From the NCBI GenBank assembly GCA_050744865.1, contig JBOGHW010000015.1:74663-138662 (forward strand): 64,000 nucleotides of DNA. The letters run 5' to 3'. The stretch comes from JAKACA01 sp050744865 (GTDB taxonomy: Bacteria; Actinomycetota; Acidimicrobiia; Acidimicrobiales; Bog-793). Shown here one piece after another: positions 59,928 to 64,000 of this stretch (positions are counted from its first letter, which is position 1; each line of letters starts with the position of its first letter). The notes under the pieces were generated by a model that was given only the letters and a program-made list of their open reading frames with translations, was not told the origin of the DNA and searched no databases. The position numbers and the translations under genes were made by a program.

Positions 59928-60308
59928 TCAACGCTCTTCGGTTGCGGAATCGCCAGCGATGAACCGCCTGTCACGCGCTACGAAGCAGCCAACCAAGCAT
60001 TGGAGAGCGGCATCCAACATCAGGCAGAAGACTGACCCTTGGGACTCAAGAGAAGTCATCACCAGCACGTCTGCGCTGTATCCCTCCAAGTCTTCGAGCA
60101 GACGTCTGCCGCCTTCGACAACGTCAGGGTTACTGGCGAGGCGTCGCTCGTAAATGCGCTTCAGATCCTGTGCCGCAATCTCTCTACTCACCAGCGTGGG
60201 CTGTTCGCACGCCCTTAGCGCCTGGCAGCACCGGGACGCCGCGGGCCAGTCATCGGTTTCCGCGCACACCAAGTCAATCAGCCGCTGTACCGGGACTTCG
60301 CTCGTCAC
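59928..60308 (-). CDS. Putative immunity protein paired with the ADP-ribosyltransferase toxin
   Basis: The 126-residue protein is unknown to me, acidic to neutral and predicted helical, without a signal peptide, as expected for a cytoplasmic immunity protein. Its GTG start (60308) overlaps the stop of the preceding toxin as GTGA. Visible segments are LIDLVCAETDDWPAASRCCQ and AAQDLKRIYERRL. It ends the eight-gene toxin-immunity operon. Assignment rests on position and coupling only. Confidence 0.65.
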   Translation of the reverse strand: MTSEVPVQRLIDLVCAETDDWPAASRCCQALRACEQPTLVSREIAAQDLKRIYERRLASNPDVVEGGRRLLEDLEGYSADVLVMTSLESQGSVFCLMLDAALQCLVGCFVARDRRFIAGDSATEER

Positions 60309-61078
60309 CGTTCGAGACCTTCCCACGCCGAGAAGAACCGCTGTGCGTTGATCACGTTGCCCTGAACGAGCACTTCTGATTCACCGAACAGGTCGGGCGA
60401 GGTAAGCAAGCTGTAGCCGGAACCCGCTGCGTTCGGAATCCGCAGTATCGCGCCATCGGATCCGGCAAACTCCTTCGCGATGTTCGCGTCCGTCGTCCAA
60501 GACGTGAACGAGCTATTCGTATCACCAAGATTGTGTTCCAGAGCGTTGGCATCTCCGCCACGCGGGAAAGCGTCGCCGTTCAGCGCGTCCGGATATGCCG
60601 GATGGTCGCTCGCCACGCCTCTGAAGAGGTACGAATCACCGCCTCCTCCCTCTGCGGCAAGTCGGAGACTGACATCGTTCGCGAAGAGGAGGCCCGACTG
60701 GTCCTGTCCGCCGAACTTCGCGGCGGCAGCAAGAGCGGTGACGCCGCTGCTCTCCTCGCAGCGAGCGAAAACGCTCTTCGATGCAAGGTCGTACCCGTAG
60801 CTCGCCCTGCCAGGTTCGGAAGCGGCAAGACACGAGCCGCTCGTAGTCAGGTCGTGACTCAGGACTCTCCGCCGACTCCCAACTACAAGAGTGGAGGGGT
60901 GAGGCCCGACGATCTGGCCGACGGGCTCGGCGAGGGCCGCGACGCGAGTTTGGAGGTGCAGGAGAGGTGCGGCCGACGCCACGCGGGCTGGGAAGCCGAA
61001 GTCCGTTATGAGGAGCACCGTGACGAGCGCCACGAGGAGCCTGCTCCACCGCAACGTCCTTCTAGCGAGGCTGCTCAT
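60305..61078 (-). CDS. Secreted toxin with C-terminal R-S-E ADP-ribosyltransferase domain
   Basis: The 257-residue protein has a signal peptide (hydrophobic LLVALVTVLLITDFGF, AxA site before APLLHLQTRVAAL), the header shared by its paralogues and a linker ending RLAAEGGGG. The last 105 residues match an ADP-ribosyltransferase toxin: YLFRGVASDHP (Arg153), SSFTSWTTDANIAKEFA (STS-type, Ser190-Ser193), GAILRIPNAAG and GESEVLVQG (Glu233-x-Glu235). It would transfer ADP-ribose from NAD+ to a target protein or nucleic acid. ATG 61078 was chosen because it gives the signal peptide. The immunity gene follows with a 4-nt overlap. Confidence 0.78.
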   Translation of the reverse strand: MSSLARRTLRWSRLLVALVTVLLITDFGFPARVASAAPLLHLQTRVAALAEPVGQIVGPHPSTLVVGSRRRVLSHDLTTSGSCLAASEPGRASYGYDLASKSVFARCEESSGVTALAAAAKFGGQDQSGLLFANDVSLRLAAEGGGGDSYLFRGVASDHPAYPDALNGDAFPRGGDANALEHNLGDTNSSFTSWTTDANIAKEFAGSDGAILRIPNAAGSGYSLLTSPDLFGESEVLVQGNVINAQRFFSAWEGLER

Positions 61079-61106
61079 TCTGGGAACTCCCGTGCAGTCC
61101 CGGCGC

Positions 61107-61412
61107 TCAGTTCCGAGCGAGCGCAACGTACGGCCTGTCCGCGGTTGGGTCGTACCAGTCCGACTCGTCGAGCGCTTCCGGATCGGCATCACCGTTCGAG
61201 TCTTGACTCGGCCATGTCAACAAGATCAATCTCCCACCTCCGCCCCTTAGTAGCTGACGAAGCGCCAGCTCCGCGACCCTGCGACCGTCCTCGAACGTGA
61301 TCTCCGGTTGGCAGCCACGTAGCAACCAGATGAACTCATAGAGACCGACACTGGAAGCGTCGAGGAGATCCCGGACCTCCCTCACCAGCCATGTCACCGG
61401 TTCTTCGTTCAC
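61107..61412 (-). CDS. Putative immunity protein of the second toxin
   Basis: The 101-residue protein, start GTG 61412 in a GTGA overlap with the toxin stop, is acidic (DGDADPEALDESDWYDPTAD near the end) and has a helical N terminus (VREVRDLLDASSVGLYEFIW). No signal peptide is present. I do not recognise the family. Its place immediately after a secreted toxin gene supports an immunity role. Confidence 0.6.
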   Translation of the reverse strand: MNEEPVTWLVREVRDLLDASSVGLYEFIWLLRGCQPEITFEDGRRVAELALRQLLRGGGGRLILLTWPSQDSNGDADPEALDESDWYDPTADRPYVALARN

Positions 61413-62125
61413 GGAAGTGTCGGGTTGCCGGCCAACGGCACCTTTGTGACAACGCCGTTCTGAGACACCACTGCGTAAGGACCGGCCGAAAGAGGGTCTG
61501 GTCGAACGCCTTCGCCGTATCCCGGCATGATTCGGATCTGACGGCCCGGATTGGCAGGATCGCTGAAGACCTCACCGCCGCCACTCTTCGACGAAGCGCT
61601 TGTCCAGTCCGACGGGATCCGAGCCTCAACCTCGGCGGGTGTCTCTCCCGTGAGGCTCGCGGGGTCAAACTCAGCAGGGCCACCGATGAGATCGGCGCCT
61701 CCTCCCTCTGCGGCTAGGACGAGGGCAGTCTCGGGCGTAACGGGTGGCGCCGACGCGGACCTTCGGTCCGATGTCATAACGTCGTAAGCGCCGTGGCTGG
61801 CAGACCCAAAGCGATGCTCGGACGAAAGACGTGCGCGAAGGTCGTAGTTGCAGACGTTGCCGAGTCGGGCAGCGACCTGGGTACACGCGAGTCGACCGGT
61901 CGCGAGAATCTCGGAGCCCGGGACTCTCGGCTGACCCACAGCTGGGAGAACTGTGTCGTGAGCGCTGGAGGATTGGGGGTTGGCCCGTCCGATGGCGGTT
62001 ACGCGTGGTTCCGGGCGCAGCAATGGCGAGGCCATTGCCGGCGGAACGAGGGTAGTCAGTAGCCCGGTGACCACTGCGAGGATCGCGACGCTGAGAGCGA
62101 GGACGCAGCGACCGGCGGTCGTCAT
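61409..62125 (-). CDS. Secreted toxin-like protein with GPYAVVSQNG-type C-terminal domain
   Basis: The 238 residues begin with a signal peptide (VLALSVAILAVVTGLLTTLV, ASP cleavage-like site) and the shared header SPLLRPEPRVTAI through HDTVLP, followed by a linker ending LVLAAEGGGADL. The last 85 residues (IPSDWTSASSKSGGGEVF, PGRQIRIMPGYGEG, GPYAVVSQNGVVTKVPLAGN) look like a compact C-terminal toxin domain of the type found at the ends of Rhs and other polymorphic toxins; I cannot assign an activity. ATG 62125 overlaps the upstream immunity stop as ATGA. Confidence 0.65.
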   Translation of the reverse strand: MTTAGRCVLALSVAILAVVTGLLTTLVPPAMASPLLRPEPRVTAIGRANPQSSSAHDTVLPAVGQPRVPGSEILATGRLACTQVAARLGNVCNYDLRARLSSEHRFGSASHGAYDVMTSDRRSASAPPVTPETALVLAAEGGGADLIGGPAEFDPASLTGETPAEVEARIPSDWTSASSKSGGGEVFSDPANPGRQIRIMPGYGEGVRPDPLSAGPYAVVSQNGVVTKVPLAGNPTLP

Positions 62126-62319
62126 CGCTGCATCCATTCAGGGTCGGCCTCCGTAAACGCGTCAACGATGTCCTGCAGGTGGTAGCCGAGTTCCAGCAGC
62201 TGCTCAACAAGCACGTCACTTGACGTGACAGCGTCGCTCGCCCATGACACGTCCCGGTACTTTGAAGGCGTCACAGTCGCGACGTAGCCGCTGTCCAGGC
62301 GTTGAATCTTGATCGGCAT
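62122..62319 (-). CDS. Putative immunity protein of the third toxin
   Basis: The 65-residue protein starts at ATG 62319, 11 nt after the toxin stop, and reads MPIKIQRLDSGYVATVTPSK and VEQLLELGYHLQDIVDAFTE, ADPEWMQR at the end. The GYHxQDIxDAFxxADPEW pattern occurs in small antitoxin- or immunity-like proteins. A longer frame to 62397 exists but lies inside the toxin gene. Its stop overlaps the next toxin start as ATGA. Confidence 0.6.
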   Translation of the reverse strand: MPIKIQRLDSGYVATVTPSKYRDVSWASDAVTSSDVLVEQLLELGYHLQDIVDAFTEADPEWMQR

Positions 62320-62330
62320 TTGAGGTCGAC

Positions 62331-62921
62331 TCAGCAGTCGAGAGGGATCGTCGGATACGAGCGCGCTGCGATTTCCCCTCGTTCGATTTGGTACCAAGGG
62401 CTGGAGATGCCGGGGAAGCTCGCCCTACCCGGGTCCGGCCCGCAGTCGTAGATCGTCTTCCCATCGTCCATCTGCTTGTTGATCCAATCGCGCTGGTTCT
62501 GTTCCCATTCCGATCGGGGTGCGGTGGAGTCCGGCTGATAAGTGTCGGCACCGATCCTGTCCGCAGCAGGTTGAACGCGCTCTTCCATGTTTTCGCCGAT
62601 GACGACCGATCCGGGTTCTTCCTCTGCGGCAACAGACGAACCGGTCGCGTTCAGGTCGCAAGTGGGGGCTCTCGGCCGACTCCCACCTGGGAGGACTGTG
62701 TCGTTCAGCCCGACGACTTGGCTGTTCGGCGTGGCGATGGCCGCGACGCGAGTTTGTGGGCGGAGGAACGGCGTTGCCGACACCGCGGAGACGGCGGAGA
62801 CGAGCCCGAGCACGATGGCGAGAACTGTGAGGAGGATCACGACTGGCAAGTGACGGAGCACGATCACGGGCCGCGTCTGTCGCCTGCCAAGGGTTCTAAG
62901 CAGCCAAATAATCGACGTCAC
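62331..62921 (-). CDS. Secreted toxin-like protein with DCGPDPGR-type C-terminal domain
   Basis: The 196-residue protein has a long N terminus ending in a hydrophobic core (LPVVILLTVLAIVLGLVSAV) and the header TPFLRPQTRVAAIATPNSQV, VGLNDTVLPGG, DLNATGSSVAAEE. The C-terminal 90 residues contain GENMEERVQPAADRIGADTY, DWINKQMDDGKTIYDCGPDP and GISSPWYQIERGEIAARSYP, which recur at the C termini of polymorphic toxins; activity unassigned. GTG 62921 overlaps the immunity-gene stop of the upstream pair as GTGA. Confidence 0.68.
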   Translation of the reverse strand: MTSIIWLLRTLGRRQTRPVIVLRHLPVVILLTVLAIVLGLVSAVSAVSATPFLRPQTRVAAIATPNSQVVGLNDTVLPGGSRPRAPTCDLNATGSSVAAEEEPGSVVIGENMEERVQPAADRIGADTYQPDSTAPRSEWEQNQRDWINKQMDDGKTIYDCGPDPGRASFPGISSPWYQIERGEIAARSYPTIPLDC

Positions 62922-63277
62922 CAATCAAGATTCAGCTTCCCTTCGAGAAAGGACTTCAGCGTGTATTCGGCATCCAGCGCGTAGAGGTTGGTTCCCCGCT
63001 CGAGTTCGCTCAGGACCTCTACGGCGGCGTCTCGATTCCAACCCAAGCTGTGGGTGGCCGCCAGAAGGCGTACGGCATCATCGAGATCCCCCAGCAGCCC
63101 AGAGATGGCCAACTGCCCCTCAGCTGACTTGCGCACGTCCTTGTAGAAGCTGTGGTGTGCGCGGAACCGTCTGTTAGCGAGCGTGGGATCATCGCGCGCT
63201 TCGCTCCACTCGATGGCGAGCCGTCTGTATCTGTCCCGGATCTCGATAATCCTCGCCAGGTCGGTCTTCGACGTCAC
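62918..63277 (-). CDS. DUF2019-like putative immunity protein
   Basis: The 119-residue protein is a short helical repeat protein resembling DUF2019 immunity proteins: RYRRLAIEWSEARDDPTLAN, LLGDLDDAVRLLAATHSLGW and TNLYALDAEYTLKSFLEGKL. DUF2019 is a known companion of secreted nuclease toxins. GTG 63277 overlaps the toxin stop as GTGA, and its own stop overlaps the next toxin start. It pairs with the nuclease-like toxin upstream. Confidence 0.72.
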   Translation of the reverse strand: MTSKTDLARIIEIRDRYRRLAIEWSEARDDPTLANRRFRAHHSFYKDVRKSAEGQLAISGLLGDLDDAVRLLAATHSLGWNRDAAVEVLSELERGTNLYALDAEYTLKSFLEGKLNLDW

Positions 63278-63858
63278 GGGAGTGGTTGCCCGTTCTGGAG
63301 AAGGCCATTGATCCTCATTCCGAAGTTGTACTGATCCGCGAAACTCTGTCCAGTCAGCCAATCGCGAACCGTCTGGCCCCCTGTGAAGGGGCGGATGCTG
63401 GAGTAATAGTTCGCCTTGAGCTGATTGACCTGGGCATCAACGGGGTCGAGGTTGAACGGGTTATTGATGTCTTCGACGGGAAAGCCGCTTCGCCCGATCT
63501 GTGACTGCTCAACGACATGGTCGAAAACGTTCCCTGGCCCAGGCGAACCGAGGTCTGCCTTCGCAGCTCTGAACGAACTGTACCCAGGCATGTCGGTGCT
63601 CATTCCCCCCTCTGCGGCAACAGACGAACCGGTCGCGTTCTGGTCGTAGCCGGGTGATCTTTCCCGGTGCTGGCCTGGGAGGACTGCGTCGTGGACCCCG
63701 ACGACTTGGCTCTCCGGCGTGGCGATGGCCGCGACGCGGGTTTCCGGGCGCAGGAATGGCGAGGCCGACGACGACGGGGCAAAGGCGGTGATCAAGCCGA
63801 CGACGACGGCGAGGACGCAAAGGAGGAGCGCGACCGTGCTGCGGCGGGCGGTTGTCAT
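63274..63858 (-). CDS. Secreted toxin with HNH-like nuclease C-terminal domain
   Basis: The 194-residue protein has a signal peptide (STVALLLCVLAVVVGLITAF, ASASP site) and the header SPFLRPETRVAAIATPESQV, VGVHDAVLPG, YDQNATGSSVAAEGG. The C-terminal domain has GNVFDHVVEQSQIGRSGFPV then EDINNPFNLDPVDAQVNQLK and YYSSIRPF, the HVVEQSQ...N pattern of HNH/ENDO-like toxin nucleases. It is the first gene of the operon in this window; ATG 63858 is preferred over TTG 63867. The DUF2019-like immunity gene overlaps its stop. Confidence 0.75.
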   Translation of the reverse strand: MTTARRSTVALLLCVLAVVVGLITAFAPSSSASPFLRPETRVAAIATPESQVVGVHDAVLPGQHRERSPGYDQNATGSSVAAEGGMSTDMPGYSSFRAAKADLGSPGPGNVFDHVVEQSQIGRSGFPVEDINNPFNLDPVDAQVNQLKANYYSSIRPFTGGQTVRDWLTGQSFADQYNFGMRINGLLQNGQPLP

Positions 63859-64000
63859 CGACCCCAAGTCTGTCGCGTGGCGAGGTTGTAGGCGACCAAT
63901 AAAGGGCTCTTCCGGGATCTCCGTGGGTAACGCAGGTCACGGCCTGACGGGGTAGAGCTGCAGACCTCCGAGGTGAAACCAGATAGCTGTCTTGAAGTGC
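63859..64000 (-). promoter_or_regulatory. Upstream region of the toxin-immunity operon
   Basis: No gene is seen in the last 140 bp. TTTATTG (minus strand, about 63905) may be a weak AT-rich element. The operon promoter probably lies here or the operon continues past the window edge; neither can be decided. Confidence 0.25.

Overview
The window is a GC-rich chromosomal segment with dense, mostly GTG/ATG-initiated genes. The conserved genes point to an actinobacterium: a lepA-hrcA-dnaJ-rsmE run, rpsT nearby, a split proton-translocating transhydrogenase, a YacL-type PIN-TRAM protein and a KstR-like steroid regulator with matching operators. An Acidimicrobiia-like soil or aquatic lineage is my best guess, but this is inference; there is no rRNA or other direct marker. 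No tRNA, rRNA or CRISPR array was seen.

Layout. 0-7 kb: housekeeping. On the minus strand lie lepA, hrcA, dnaJ, rsmE and the start of an XRE-type regulator; on the plus strand lie rpsT and a tandem GNAT gene. 6.8-20.8 kb: signalling and envelope. It holds a PAS-GGDEF protein, a 1789-residue kinase-ATPase-GAF-GGDEF protein, a membrane-anchored GH18 protein, a PIN-TRAM protein, the pntAA-pntAB-pntB operon and a GAF-GGDEF protein. 20.8-29.1 kb: acyl-CoA metabolism. It holds a B12-dependent acyl-CoA mutase large subunit with isobutyryl-CoA-mutase-type specificity residues, a Nudix hydrolase, and a steroid-type cluster (KstR-like TetR, acyl-CoA dehydrogenase, two-domain DUF35 protein, two Ltp-type thiolases, enoyl-CoA hydratase) with KstR-type boxes. 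29.1-37.1 kb: another PAS-GGDEF protein, an NHL/Ig-like secreted protein, a dimethylformamidase-like lipid- or membrane-anchored protein and two methyltransferases. 37.3-39.8 kb: a gamma-butyrobetaine-hydroxylase/TmpA-like Fe(II)/2OG oxygenase followed by two HD-domain oxygenase-like genes, probably an oxidative C-P cleavage cassette. 40.3-55.7 kb: two giant secreted repeat proteins flank an accessory stretch (SDR, aldehyde dehydrogenase, TetR/SDR divergent pair with a 13-bp-arm operator, two DinB proteins).

55.7-64 kb is accessory DNA. It holds paralogous excisionase-like remnants, an HTH-MNT/HEPN toxin-antitoxin pair with its own palindrome, kelch-gene fragments, degraded IS630 and ISKra4-type transposases, and an eight-gene minus-strand operon of four small secreted toxins alternating with four putative immunity genes.

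The most interesting system is that last operon (59928-63858). The toxins share an N-terminal signal peptide plus a 50-60-residue header and end in unrelated C-terminal domains: an R-S-E ADP-ribosyltransferase, an HNH-like nuclease and two unidentified toxin domains. Nearly every junction is a 4-nt GTGA/ATGA overlap. It looks like a polymorphic toxin system with a very short, possibly undescribed, delivery header.
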